NCBI RefSeq assembly: GCF_900156655.1
Contig: NZ_FTOG01000012.1
Span: 1-64,000, forward strand
Source: Rhodobacter aestuarii
GTDB taxonomy: Bacteria; Pseudomonadota; Alphaproteobacteria; Rhodobacterales; Rhodobacteraceae
Direction of reading: 5' to 3'
DNA length: 64,000 nt
A program made the translations under genes and the position numbers. The notes beneath the pieces are model-generated. The model ran no database searches. It saw nothing but the letters and a program-made list of their open reading frames with translations, and was not told the origin of the DNA. This document shows, piece after piece, positions 20,118 to 29,852 of the stretch; position 1 is the first letter of the stretch; every line of letters begins with the position of its first letter.

Positions 20118-20228
20118 CCTGAGTGGAATATAACGCCTGTCAATGGCCAAATTGTCGCAGTGCGCAAATGCCTATAGCGGCGGTGTCGGTGTCGGTGTAA
20201 CCATTGACTCCCGCAACGGAGAATCACG

Positions 20229-20861
20229 ATGGCCCTGTCTAACGCAGAGAAGGTGCGCCGCTACCGCGAGCGCCAGAAAGCAAAAAAGCAAGCGGAACTA
20301 AAAAAACCGTCGACGCAGAATACAGCAGTGTTCCAAAAGCCCTTCTTCGAGGTCTTTACGCTCGATGATCAATACGATTCACAATACGCGAATTCGCTCG
20401 AGCTTGCCGGCATCCAGCCACTCTATTTCGAAGATGACAGCGGCCCTGAAAGTGTAACTCTCGATGATCTAGGGGATCTCGATGCAGACGAGTTCAGCAA
20501 TCCTTTCGGCGCGTCCCGCGGCAGTTCGCTTGGTAAAGCCGAGGTGTTAATCGGCTGCATGCTCGACGCAGCGTCTGACCTCGCTGACCGTGTCAACGAA
20601 TACAAGATAAACGAGATCCGCGCACGGATTGCTGAAATCGAGAACTCCGATCTCAGTGACCCAGAGACCAAGCGCGCTGCCTTCGCGACGGTCACAGAAT
20701 TGAACGCGATGATTGCCGAGCTCCGGAAAGAATTCCGCTTTTCACTTCCGCGGTGGAAAGCAGATATCTTCTTCGGCACCGTTGAAGAGTGGATGGTGCG
20801 GCCAGGTGGTATGCTGGACAGAATGAACATCGTCTTCGTAAACGGCGAAGAAGAAGAATAA
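20229..20861 (+). CDS. Unrecognised 210-residue protein, phage/element type
   Basis: A basic N-terminus (EKVRRYRERQKAKKQAELKK) that may bind DNA is followed by an acidic middle and a helical region (LADRVNEYKINEIRARIAEI) that could dimerise, then a Trp-containing C-terminus. CGGAG precedes the ATG. The basic start resembles small terminase or element-coded DNA-binding proteins, but I recognise no family. It is divergent from hipBA and upstream of the DUF927 gene in the same direction, consistent with an element accessory operon. Confidence 0.75.
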   Translation: MALSNAEKVRRYRERQKAKKQAELKKPSTQNTAVFQKPFFEVFTLDDQYDSQYANSLELAGIQPLYFEDDSGPESVTLDDLGDLDADEFSNPFGASRGSSLGKAEVLIGCMLDAASDLADRVNEYKINEIRARIAEIENSDLSDPETKRAAFATVTELNAMIAELRKEFRFSLPRWKADIFFGTVEEWMVRPGGMLDRMNIVFVNGEEEE

Positions 20862-21277
20862 GCGCGTCACCGCGCGCCCTCATGAAAATACATTGCTATC
20901 GACCCGGGTGAGTCTCGCGTTCACCCCGGACGGCCTCTTGCGCTCCTTTGAGCGCCCTCAACGATTATATCGCGCAATGCGATGACGAACCCGGAACAAC
21001 CCCGTTCCACGGGCATGAATGATGCGTGCCCAGAGTTTTGTGACTGTAACGCGTTTTTTGTTTCGCGACCTCGCCTCTCCCCGCAGATCACAAGAAAGAA
21101 CCTGCCGCATGATCTAACCAAGCTAGACTATTTGCCCCCATAAAAGTCCCCGCGCGCAGCGCAGTCCGGGCACCCGCCGAAATCGGCACCTATCCCCAAA
21201 AGCATCGAAACGAACGCGGTCACGACGGCCGCGAACGATCCCCTATGTTCAAAGCGCACTGCGCAGAAAGCAAAGAA
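20862..21277. other. Intergenic, no gene seen
   Basis: About 415 bp. A GC-rich imperfect hairpin (CCGGGTGA at 20908, TCACCCCGG at 20921) follows the preceding gene but has no T-run. The rest shows nothing I can support. Confidence 0.5.
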
Positions 21278-23323
21278 ATGAACTTCTCCATTAATAACGC
21301 TCAGATCCCCGCGACTGAAGCACCCCAAGCCGCCAACGGCAATGTCATCAACATGCCCGTGCGCGATCACGCTGTCTTGGCGACTGCGAGCCAAGACATG
21401 CCGGCCCCATCGTCGGCAAACGAAACCAGCCCCAAAGTGATCGAAATCCCCCAAAAGACGGACGATTCCGTCGCGGAAAAGACGATTGATGCTGAAATGT
21501 CATCGGTCCCGGCACCCTCGACGTCCAGCGCCAATCAAAAAGCCGCGCAACAAATCGAAACTGAAAGTGGGATGCCGCCTGGCTACGAACTTTGGGAAGA
21601 CGGTGTTTATGCGTCGCTTGGTGACGATGCAGATCCGGTTTTAATCTGCTCCCCGCTTCGCATCGAAGCGAAGTTCGCGGATCACGACAATCGTTCTTGG
21701 GGCCTTCTTATTCAAGTGCGTGATGATGACGGTCGATGGCACGATGTGCCGGTGCTGCGCTCGGCTCTAACCAGCAGCTCCAAAGAAGTTCTCGCGCGCC
21801 TCCAAGATCACGGTCTGTCGCTCGGTAGTTCAAAAAAAGCCAAAGAGAGCCTGTTTGAAATCTTGCGGTGCTCGAAGCCCAAAGCGCGCCTGACATCGGT
21901 TCCCCGCTTTGGTTGGTCCGATGAGCGTTTTCAGAGCTTCGTGCTTGGTGACACCGTGATCGGCCAACAAAACGTTCTGCCCATGCTCGAGCATGGGCAT
22001 GGGGTGTCCCAGTATCTCAAAGAAAAAGGCACGGTCGAGAGTTGGCGCGAAAACATCGGTGAAAAATGCGTGGGCAACCCGCTGATGATCCTCGCGGTGT
22101 CGCTTGCCTTCTCCGGCCCTTTGCTCAGGGGGATCAACGCCGAGGGCGGCGGGTTGCACTTTCGCGGCACTTCCTCGAGCGGCAAAACCACGCTCTTGCG
22201 CCTCGCTGCTTCGGTCTGGGGGTCGAGCGGGTTGATCGGACAGTGGCGCGCCACGACCAATGGTCTCGAGGGCACGGCGAAAGCGCTCAACGATATGGTC
22301 CTGCCGCTCGACGAGATCGCTGAAATCGCGCCGAACGCGCTGAATGAAGCGATCTACATGCTCGCCAATGGTCGCGCCAAAAGCCGCATGACAAAAAACG
22401 CGACGCTCGCCGAAGCCGCGTCTTGGCGCCTCGCGCTCATCTCCTCGGGTGAAATCAGTGTCGAAGAAAAGCTCAAAGAAGCTAAGCGCGATGCGAAGAT
22501 CGGTCACGAAGTGCGCTTGATCGACATCGAAGCTGATACCCGAACTTATGGTGTCTTCGACGATCTGCACGGTGCCTCGGACGCGGCGGCATTTGCTGAT
22601 GCCCTGCGTGCGGATACCGAACAGCACCATGGTGCGGTCGGACGCATCTTTGCGCAGCGACTGTCGGTGCCAATGAAGTCGGACTCTGGCGCGAAGATCG
22701 CAAACATAGTGCGTCGTCACGCGAACGCCTGGGTGCGAGAGTTGCCGAGCGCTGCAGATGGTCAAATCCAGCGGGTCGCCCGTCGCTTCGCGATCCTTGC
22801 CGTAGCCGGGTGGCTCGCGACCGAGATGGAGCTGACCGGCTGGGGCGAAATCGATGCGAGCGACGCTGCACGCGCCGCTTTCCTCGACTGGTATGAACGT
22901 CGTTTCGGCGAAAAACGCGATGCCGCCGATGCGTTTGTGATGTGCTTGAAGAGCTTCCTTGAGACCGAGCATGCGCATCTGCAGGAGATTCATGCACCTT
23001 CACTGGCCCAAGGTGAGATTAAAGGTTGGTATGATGCCACGCGCGCATACATCCCTACAGAAACTTGGTGCGCGCTCTTTCCCGGTGATGCCGGCGAAAA
23101 AGCGGCCAATGCACTGCGTGATATGGCGATATTGCTGCCCGGCGATGGCGGGCGCCTGCGGCGCAGATCTAGGCCGAGCCGTTTCATGGTGTTGACCGTT
23201 TTCAGAACATCGCCAAGGTGGATCAGATCCTTGTTTGCGCTGTTGGGCGTCAGGTCTTCCTCTTCAAGTCGCTCCATCCACCAGTTGCGGAAATCGAGCA
23301 TGTCATCGCCGCTGATGTCTTGA
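21278..23323 (+). pseudogene. DUF927-type primase/helicase gene, 3' end replaced by antisense integrase DNA
   Basis: A DUF927-family protein, common in prophages and islands beside primases. It has a disordered Ser/Thr/Ala-rich N-terminus (about 90 residues), the DUF927 core, a P-loop RGTSSSGKTTLLRL and a Walker B-like LPLDEIAEI, so it is an ATPase/helicase. The authentic sequence stops near 23160 (LLPGDGGRL). The last about 55 codons to the stop at 23321-23323 are the complement of the integrase gene and read as nonsense (RSSSSSRSIHQLRKSS). A deletion joined the 3' parts of two convergent genes. Start at 21278 is tentative; 21245 is possible. Confidence 0.8.
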
Positions 23324-23876
23324 AGCGCCTTGTCGCCCACCACTGCGATGAAATTCTTCACAGCCTTGATGCGTGGGTTCTTCCAGCGTCGCAGTTGGTC
23401 TTCTGACTTGCCAAACGTCTTGTCCTTGGCGAGCGTCCAGTAAAGATCAAGCGCCTTGCTCACCGAAAGGGGAGGCTGCTTCTCCGCGCCAAGCAGGGCG
23501 GCAGCGTCGCGCATGTCTGGCTTGGCCGGGGTGTCCTTAAAGCCCTCAATCGCCTCAAAGCGATCGCGAAGCTCTTCGAGAGGCACTTTTGCGACCTGTT
23601 CGGCGCGCATGTATCGAAAGCCGCGCGCCTCAGCTAGATCGCGCGCTGCTTCAAAGCGTGCTTCTGCGTCGGTCGTGTCACCTGCAAGTTTCGCTTCCCA
23701 CGCCGCGACCATTTGGTCCACATCGCCGCAGCTTTTTGCTCCGCAGTCGATCTGGAATCCGTGTGAAGGCTCGCCCATACAAATTTACGATGCTCGACGG
23801 AGGCGTAGCGTTTTGGCACGCGTTTGTGGAGGTGTAGTATGCCTTTTGTGGTGCCCTTGCGTGTTACGATTGCCAT
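23165..23876 (-). pseudogene. Tyrosine-type integrase remnant (frameshifted, C-terminus missing)
   Basis: Reading leftward from 23876, MAIVTRKGTTKGILHLHKRV is a typical integrase N-terminal arm-binding domain. A frameshift near 23730, after an A-run (AGCAAAAAGC), moves the reading into a second frame that continues with DVDQMVAAWEAKL and a core-binding SAM-like domain (LDLYWTLAKDKTFGKSEDQL to SANKDLIHLGDVLKTVN). The gene is cut at about 23165, before the catalytic Arg/His/Tyr domain, where DUF927 DNA begins. It is therefore inactive. It lies beside the tRNA-Ser target, the normal place for a tRNA-integrating element's integrase. Confidence 0.85.
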
Positions 23877-23903
23877 GCTCACACCCCGATTTCTGGGGTC
23901 AAT

Positions 23904-23935
23904 GTATAGCAAATTGTATAGCAAAAAGTATAGCA
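23904..23935 (+). repeat. Three 12-bp-spaced TATAGCA repeats (putative integrase arm sites, right)
   Basis: TATAGCA starts at 23905, 23917 and 23929, exact 12-bp period, between the integrase start and the tRNA-Ser. The same period occurs in two copies at 4827-4845 near the other end. Confidence 0.55.
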
Positions 23936-24013
23936 GATTTGGGGGCGCCTCTCCCAGCCTTCAGAAAAGAGCCTGTCTTGTCAGGATGTTATCTACTTAC
24001 CATCTTAGGCGAA

Positions 24014-24103
24014 TGGCGGAGAGACAGGGATTCGAACCCTGGGTCGGCTCGCACCGACAACGGTTTTCGAGACCGCCGCATTCGACCACTCTGCCACCTC
24101 TCC
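24014..24103 (-). tRNA. tRNA-Ser(CGA)
   Basis: A 90-nt tRNA on the minus strand with CCA encoded at 24014-24016. Acceptor GGAGAGG pairs with the 3' strand, the anticodon loop CTCGAAA gives CGA, the variable arm is long as in class II tRNAs, and the T loop is TTCGAAT. Its 3' end faces the integrase remnant and its last 14 nt are repeated at 4738-4751, so it is the likely integration target. Confidence 0.96.
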
Positions 24104-24377
24104 GCGTCAGGGGTCTTCGTGAGGCGGGGATTTAGCGCGCCGCTTCGGGGCTTGCAACCGGTTTTTTCATTTTTTTGACATCAACAGATCGGCAATCGGT
24201 GCGGTGCAGTCGAATTGGGGCTGGGAGGCGGTATCTGTGCCGGAAAATTTGCGGCTTAATGGGGGTGGGTGGGGCAAATATCGGAAAAATTTCGGCGCTT
24301 ACCGGAAGGGGCTTGCCATTGCTCAGGATGCGGCGAATATCCGGGATCTGACCTATTTGGCGATAGAGATTCCGGTC

Positions 24378-24824
24378 ATGGACGAGATTGACAGAAAGAT
24401 TTGCACTCTTCTGAGTGCGGATGCGCGCCAATCCATGGCGCAGATCGGGGCGCAGGTGGGCTTGTCGACCTCGGCGGTCAATGATCGGCTGCGGCGGCTT
24501 TCGGAGCGGGGCGTGGTGCGGCGCTATTTGGCGGATCTGGACGCCGAGGCTTTGGGGCTGCCGGTCAGTGCCTTTGTCTGGGTGGCCTTGCCCGAGGCGG
24601 CGGATGAGCCGGGCTTTCGCAGCTTCATTGCCGCGCGCCCCGAGGTGACAGCCTGCCACCATGTCACTGGCCCGTGGTCCTATTTGGTGCAGGTGCGGAT
24701 GCCGTCTTTGGCCGCGGTGGAAGAATTTTTGGCGCTTTTGAAGGCGGAAGGGTGGATCGCGCGGTCAGAAACGATGCTGGCGCTTTCGACCGTGGTCGAA
24801 CCGCCATTCCGGCTGAGGGGCTGA
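24378..24824 (+). CDS. Lrp/AsnC-family transcriptional regulator
   Basis: A 148-residue regulator. The N-terminal HTH (MDEIDRKICTLLSADARQSM, then IGAQVGLSTSAVNDRLRRL) and the C-terminal RAM ligand domain (VTACHHVTGPWSYLVQVRM) are in the standard order and length. Ligands are usually amino acids. The start at 24378 gives the normal family N-terminus; the open frame to 24204 is not needed. Its stop is 1 nt before the start of a LysE-type exporter, so it probably regulates that amino-acid exporter, as with LrpC/ArgP-type pairs. Confidence 0.92.
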   Translation: MDEIDRKICTLLSADARQSMAQIGAQVGLSTSAVNDRLRRLSERGVVRRYLADLDAEALGLPVSAFVWVALPEAADEPGFRSFIAARPEVTACHHVTGPWSYLVQVRMPSLAAVEEFLALLKAEGWIARSETMLALSTVVEPPFRLRG

Positions 24825-24825
24825 G

Positions 24826-25452
24826 ATGCTGATTTTGACAATGTTCTTGAAGGGTTTGGCGATTGGCGTTGCGATCGCGGCCCCGGTTGGGCCGATGGCG
24901 GCTTTGTGCATTCAGCGCACGCTGGCGCGCGGGTTTTGGGCGGGTGTTGCGGGCGGTTTGGGCACCGCTTTGGCGGATTTGAGCTTTGCCACGCTCGCGG
25001 CCACCGGTTTTGCGGTCTTTGAAGGTGTGGTGGCACAGATCGCGCTGCCCTTAGGGCTGATTGGCGGCACGTTTTTGATGGTGCTGGCGTGGCGCGGTTG
25101 GCCGCGCGGCGACAGCCATGCGCCCAAAGCAGCCAAAGCGCCTGAAACGCGCGGGCTTTTGCGCACCACGATCGTGACCTATGGGCTGACGATCACCAAT
25201 CCGCCGACGATCTTGCTTTTTGCGGGCATTTTCGCGGCGCTCGGGTTGGCGCAGGGCACGGCGACCAGCGCGCTTGTCGCACTGGTGATTGGGGTCTTTC
25301 TCGGTTCAATGGTGTGGTGGGCGTTTCTAGCCGGTTTGGTCGCGGGGTTGCACCACCGTTTGCCGCCGGCCTTCGCGCTTTGGACGGCGCGGATTTCCAG
25401 CCTGACGATGGCGGGCTTTGGCCTTTGGGCCTTTGCGACGGCGTTCCGCTAA
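24826..25452 (+). CDS. LysE/RhtB-family amino-acid exporter
   Basis: A 208-residue inner-membrane protein with about six helices. The LysE signature GVAIAAPVGPMAALCIQRTL is at the N-terminus and TNPPTILLFAGIFAALG lies in the fourth helix region. Such proteins export amino acids or homologous compounds. It directly follows an AsnC-type regulator gene with coupled start and stop, supporting amino-acid-controlled export. Confidence 0.92.
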   Translation: MLILTMFLKGLAIGVAIAAPVGPMAALCIQRTLARGFWAGVAGGLGTALADLSFATLAATGFAVFEGVVAQIALPLGLIGGTFLMVLAWRGWPRGDSHAPKAAKAPETRGLLRTTIVTYGLTITNPPTILLFAGIFAALGLAQGTATSALVALVIGVFLGSMVWWAFLAGLVAGLHHRLPPAFALWTARISSLTMAGFGLWAFATAFR

Positions 25453-25455
25453 GCC

Positions 25456-26085
25456 TCAATCGGGCGCGATCAGCCCCAATCCGCGCAGATAAACGCCGAT
25501 GCCGCTTTCGAGCAATTCCTCGGGCGAGAAGGGGGATTGCCCGCCCGGCGTGCCGCGTGCGTAAAGCTCCACCACCCCATGCGAAAGCGCGCGCACATGC
25601 GCGGCCACCATGCTGGCGGGCGGGCGGCGACTTTCGGGGATATGGGTTGAAAGTGCTTGCGTCGCCTTGAGCGTGACCGCTTCGGCCCGCGCGGCGCCTG
25701 CGGCCAATTCCGGCGAGCGGTTGGGCGACAGCCCACTTTCAAACATGGCCATGTAGTGGCCGGGGAATTTCTTGGCAAAGGCCAGATAAGCGCGGCCCGT
25801 GGCGCCAAACGCCGCGAGCGCCGAAGGCTGGCCGTCATTCCACGCATGTTCCATCAGATCGGCAAAGATCGCATAGCCTTGGCGGGCGCATTCCGCGATC
25901 AGATCTTCGCGGCCCGCGAAATGGCGGTAGACGGCCGCCGGGGTCACGCCCGCGACCTTGGCGGCTTCCGACAGCGTGAACCCCTGCGGGCCACGCGCGG
26001 CAATCAGTTCCAGCGCCGCTGTCACCAGCGCTTGGCGTAGATTGCCGTGATGGTAGCCTTGCTTTGCCAAACCTTCCTTAGCCAT
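25456..26085 (-). CDS. TetR-family transcriptional regulator
   Basis: A 209-residue regulator. The HTH is typical: [31 protein letters not shown] region. The C-terminal domain is the WHG-type effector domain ([16 protein letters not shown]). Ligand unknown. The start at 26085 ([15 protein letters not shown]) matches the usual family opening; a frame to 26130 overlaps further into the upstream gene. It overlaps the ppk2 end by 8 nt, so the two may be one transcript. Confidence 0.9.
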   Translation of the reverse strand: MAKEGLAKQGYHHGNLRQALVTAALELIAARGPQGFTLSEAAKVAGVTPAAVYRHFAGREDLIAECARQGYAIFADLMEHAWNDGQPSALAAFGATGRAYLAFAKKFPGHYMAMFESGLSPNRSPELAAGAARAEAVTLKATQALSTHIPESRRPPASMVAAHVRALSHGVVELYARGTPGGQSPFSPEELLESGIGVYLRGLGLIAPD

Positions 26086-26980
26086 CGGCGTGGTCAATGC
26101 CCCCACAAATGACCGGATCGGGCGTGCCAATCGCCTCCATGTCCTTGCCGGGGTAATCCAGCGCCATCAGCACCGTTTGAATGGCGGCAATCCGGGCACG
26201 GCCTTTGTCATCGGAGCGGATCACCGTCCAAGGCGCATAGGCGGTATCAGAGCGGCGCAGGGTCTCGGAAATGGCAACAGTATAGGCATCCCATTTCTTC
26301 AGCCCCTCAACGTCGATCCAGCTCAGTTTCCATTGTTTGAGCGGGTCTTTTTCGCGCGCCAAGAACCGTTTGAGCTGCTCGGCCCGGTCGACCGACAGCC
26401 AAAGTTTGACCAGCGTGATCCCTTCATCGACCAGCATTTTCTCAAAGCCCGGAAGCTGGGCAAAGAAATGCGCGCGCTGTTCGGGGGTGCAAAAGCCAAA
26501 CACATGTTCAACCACGCCCCGGTTATACCAAGAGCGGTCAAAAAGCGCGATTTCCCCGGCAGCGGGCAGCCGCTCGACATAGCGCTGGAAATACCACTGC
26601 GTCGCCTCCCGCTCTGTCGGTTTGGGGAGTGCGACGATATTGGCTTGGCGCGGGTTGAGGTTTTCGCGGATGCGCTCAATCGTGCCGCCTTTGCCCGCCG
26701 CATCGCGCCCTTCAAACAGCACCACAAGGCGGCGCCCGGCTTCCTTCAGGCCCCAACTCATTTTGACGAGTTCGACCTGAAGTCGGTCCATCGCCTCTTT
26801 GTAGTCTTTCTTGGAAAGCTCGGTGCGGTAGGGGTAGCTTTTTGAGAGGATTTCATCCTTGTCGGCATGCTCAATCGCTTTGCGGATCGCCTCGGGCGCC
26901 TCTTTGCGCAGGTAATGCGAGATGTCGCCCACATGTGGGATCTCGATCGCGCCTTTTGCGCTGTCCTTATGCTTAGACAT
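26078..26980 (-). CDS. ppk2: Polyphosphate kinase 2
   Basis: A 300-residue PPK2, which phosphorylates nucleoside mono- or diphosphates with polyphosphate. The P-loop [16 protein letters not shown], the conserved LPKPTERE and the lid motif [15 protein letters not shown] are all present. The length and the single domain fit the short PPK2 class acting mainly on nucleoside diphosphates. A TetR gene is immediately downstream on the same strand. Start at 26980 is the first codon after a short promoter region. Confidence 0.95.
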   Translation of the reverse strand: MSKHKDSAKGAIEIPHVGDISHYLRKEAPEAIRKAIEHADKDEILSKSYPYRTELSKKDYKEAMDRLQVELVKMSWGLKEAGRRLVVLFEGRDAAGKGGTIERIRENLNPRQANIVALPKPTEREATQWYFQRYVERLPAAGEIALFDRSWYNRGVVEHVFGFCTPEQRAHFFAQLPGFEKMLVDEGITLVKLWLSVDRAEQLKRFLAREKDPLKQWKLSWIDVEGLKKWDAYTVAISETLRRSDTAYAPWTVIRSDDKGRARIAAIQTVLMALDYPGKDMEAIGTPDPVICGGIDHADG

Positions 26981-27069
26981 GAACCCCTCCCAGCCGATGT
27001 TACGGTGCTTTACTATAAGCGCCTGCGGCTGATCGGCAAGCGCGGCTCAGCGCGCCCGCAACGCGGTGC

Positions 27070-28200
27070 TTAGGCCGGGGGCGTGCTGGGCAGGCATTGG
27101 CGGCGGTATTCGGTGGGGGAGACGCCAACCGCCTTTTTGAACGCTTTGCAGAAGTAGTTCGCGTCCTGATAGGCCAGATCCAACGCCACATTGACGATGG
27201 GCAGGCTGGACCCTGCCAGCAATTCCTTTGCGCGCTCAACCCGGCGTTCCTTCAGATAGGCGATGAAGGTCATGTCCATGTGCTTGTGGAACAACCGGCT
27301 CAGGTAACAGGGGCTAATGTGCACATGCTCTGCCGCATCTTCGAGCGTGACGGATTTGTTCAGATTGCGCTCGATATAGTTGCGCACCGTTTCAATGCGC
27401 GCTTCGGCGGAACTGCCATGATCCTCATCATCGGCAAAAAGCAGATCGGTGATTTCGCTGAACAATTCCTGCACCTTGTAGTGGTTGCGCTGGTCGAGCT
27501 TTTGCGCGGTCAGCGCGTCGATCTTGCGCGCCAAAGCGTCGGGCAGGGGGCGTCCGGTGCAGGCAACAAGGTCGGTCAAAATCTCCGAAAGGTCGAGCAC
27601 CCCTTGGCGTGGCGCGGTTTCACGATGCGCGTGGAGCGCCTCGATCTGGCGGCGCACCAGCGTCAGGCAATCGCGGTAGGCATGGGCCTGCACCAGCGCG
27701 CCGATCCGCTCGCGCATCGTCGCCGGGTCTTGTACCGAGGCGATGGGGCTTACTGCGTCAGGCTGGGCGGGGTAGGGGGCGGGGCCCAAACGGGGCGAGG
27801 GCACCGGAGCAGGGCGGATAGTTTCTGTCGGTACCATCTGCAGACAATCTTGCACCGATTTGAGCAGCGTTTCGGTGCGCACGGGTTTGAGCAGGAAGCC
27901 ATCCGCGCGTTGCTGAATGGCCGCTTGCATGATCTCAAAATGATCGTAAGCGGTGATGATCAGCACCTTGGTGGGCAATTGCTTGGTGCGCAACATCTCC
28001 AAAAGTTCCAAGCCGTTGGGGCGTGGAATGCGGATGTCGAGCAACATCAGATCAATGTGCACGCTTTCGATCAACTGCACCGCCTCGGCGCCGTTCTTGG
28101 CCTCGCCCACCACCCGCACATCGGGCAGTTCACGCTCCAAAATCGTGCGCAAAGCGCGGCGTTCCAGTTCTTCGTCCTCGACGATGACAATATCGGCCAT
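27070..28200 (-). CDS. Response regulator with AraC-type DNA-binding domain
   Basis: A 376-residue YesN-like regulator. The receiver domain spans about residues 1-120, with the phosphoacceptor Asp at residue 55 in LMLLDIRIP and acidic pocket EDEE at 8-11. A linker follows, then a C-terminal double-HTH AraC domain (VTLEDAAEHVHISPCYLSRL and NVALDLAYQDANYFCKAFKK). It lies 15 nt downstream of the PocR-domain kinase gene, so the pair is a two-component system. The neighbouring microcompartment operon is its probable target. Confidence 0.93.
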   Translation of the reverse strand: MADIVIVEDEELERRALRTILERELPDVRVVGEAKNGAEAVQLIESVHIDLMLLDIRIPRPNGLELLEMLRTKQLPTKVLIITAYDHFEIMQAAIQQRADGFLLKPVRTETLLKSVQDCLQMVPTETIRPAPVPSPRLGPAPYPAQPDAVSPIASVQDPATMRERIGALVQAHAYRDCLTLVRRQIEALHAHRETAPRQGVLDLSEILTDLVACTGRPLPDALARKIDALTAQKLDQRNHYKVQELFSEITDLLFADDEDHGSSAEARIETVRNYIERNLNKSVTLEDAAEHVHISPCYLSRLFHKHMDMTFIAYLKERRVERAKELLAGSSLPIVNVALDLAYQDANYFCKAFKKAVGVSPTEYRRQCLPSTPPA

Positions 28201-28215
28201 TCGGGGCCTCCGGTC

Positions 28216-29601
28216 TTAGAAATCGCAAGGATCGAATTCGAGCGGCAGGCGTAGCCGCACCAACGTGCCCCGGCCTTGGCGGAACGGGCTCATGATCTCG
28301 ACCCCATGGCTATCGCCGAAATACTGCTTCATCCGGGCATGGATGTTGTAGACGCCAATGCTCTTGCGCCCGCCATGATCGGCCTCACCGCGCAACACCT
28401 CTACGCGGCGCTCAGCATTGATGCCGGGGCCATTGTCGACCACGTCAATGATCACATCGGTGCCATCGCGATAAAGCGACACCTCGATCAAGCCACCGCT
28501 TTCCATCGGCTCAATCGCGTAGTTGATGCAGTTTTCAACCAGCGGGTGCAGCACCATGAATGGGCTCAGCACATTGTCAAATTCTTCCGTCGCATCAAGC
28601 GTGAAATCGAACCGGTCGCCCAGCCGGATTTTGAGCAAATAGAGATAGTTGCGGACGTGCTCCACCTCGGTGCGCAGCGGCACGAATTGCGAGCCGGAGC
28701 GCTTGAGGATGTAGCGCATCATATCGGCAAAAGCATGCACGGTGGTCTCGGTTTCCGGCGCGCCTTCGACCAAGGCCAGCCGCCCGATCGTGTTGAGCAC
28801 ATTGAACAGGAAATGCGGGTTCACCTGATAAGATAGCGCCTGCAATTCCGCCTCGCGCAGAAGGCGCTCCAACTCCGCCCGGCGCTGGGATTCCTCCGCC
28901 AGCCGCAGGTTTTTGGCGTAAAGCTCCTGCGTGACACCGTTGGAATAGCTTTCTTCGACGATATGCGAGGCGATGTAATAAAGCGAATAGGCGGCAGAGC
29001 GCAGCCGCTCATAGCTGATCTCGCCAATCTCGCTGTGCAGCTTTAAAAGCCCGTCGTTTTCGCTCCATGAGCCTTCGGTGGGGAAGATGTTCGACAGGTC
29101 CACGAAATCCGGGCCGCTGTGGCGTTTGTCGAGTTTGACCTGCCCGCAGATCACTGCGCCCAGATATTCGCCGCGCATGATGATCGGCGCGGCAAAATCC
29201 ACAAGTTGACAGTGGCATTTGTAGATTGCCGGTTCCCCGGTCGACAGCGCGGTGCGCCCGCCGACCGCATCGCAGTGAAAGCAGCGCTCGCGCCAATCGG
29301 GGCGTTTGCGCACCGCCGAGCAAAATGGCGAAAACCCCGAGGGCTGCGTCACTGGCGCGCCATCGGGGTCCACAATCACCATCGCAACACCGACAGCGGC
29401 GGAGAAATTGTCTTGGACCTTTTGCAGCATCTCCGTGCTCATCAGGTCCGCAAGCTTGCGGCGTCGGGCTGCTTTTTCGGCAGGGCTTGTATGATCGCCC
29501 GCGCCGCCCGGTTCTGTGGCAACCCGCGCGCCACCAGAGCCCATCGTGAGCACATCCTGCACCGACCCTGCAGAATGCCCAAACGGTATGCCACTTCCCA
29601 T
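28216..29601 (-). CDS. PocR-domain sensor histidine kinase (LytS/YesM-like core)
   Basis: A 461-residue kinase. The PocR ligand domain runs about residues 50-200, with conserved cysteines in KRPDWRERCFHCDAVGG and KCHCQLVDFAAPIIMRGEYL. The kinase core has the phospho-His motif VNPHFLFNVLNTIG, and the ATP site NCINYAIEP and DNGPGINAERR. There are no membrane helices, so sensing is cytoplasmic. PocR in Salmonella responds to propanediol, which fits the adjacent diol-degrading operon. Start at 29601 has GGAAGGGG upstream; earlier codons are unsupported. Confidence 0.92.
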   Translation of the reverse strand: MGSGIPFGHSAGSVQDVLTMGSGGARVATEPGGAGDHTSPAEKAARRRKLADLMSTEMLQKVQDNFSAAVGVAMVIVDPDGAPVTQPSGFSPFCSAVRKRPDWRERCFHCDAVGGRTALSTGEPAIYKCHCQLVDFAAPIIMRGEYLGAVICGQVKLDKRHSGPDFVDLSNIFPTEGSWSENDGLLKLHSEIGEISYERLRSAAYSLYYIASHIVEESYSNGVTQELYAKNLRLAEESQRRAELERLLREAELQALSYQVNPHFLFNVLNTIGRLALVEGAPETETTVHAFADMMRYILKRSGSQFVPLRTEVEHVRNYLYLLKIRLGDRFDFTLDATEEFDNVLSPFMVLHPLVENCINYAIEPMESGGLIEVSLYRDGTDVIIDVVDNGPGINAERRVEVLRGEADHGGRKSIGVYNIHARMKQYFGDSHGVEIMSPFRQGRGTLVRLRLPLEFDPCDF

Positions 29602-29852
29602 GCTAACCCCTTCCAGTTCCGCCGCTTCCCACAGCGGTGAGAGGGAGCTGCCGGGGATGCTGACCAGACATCCTAGGCACCCGGTTTCCCGGCCTTGCTC
29701 CGACCCCGTTCCGACTCGGCTCTTTCGCCCCAAAACTTAGCGCGGAAACTAGTATGCAACATGACTTAGCGCAATTTTCCGGCTTGTTTTTGAATGATTT
29801 TTTGGCCTGTCTGGCTGGTTTGTTTGCACTTTATGTGCTGTGTGGATAGGGA

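Noticed and set aside
20908-20930. Terminator after the 210-residue gene
   Set aside because: The hairpin is imperfect and no T-run follows.
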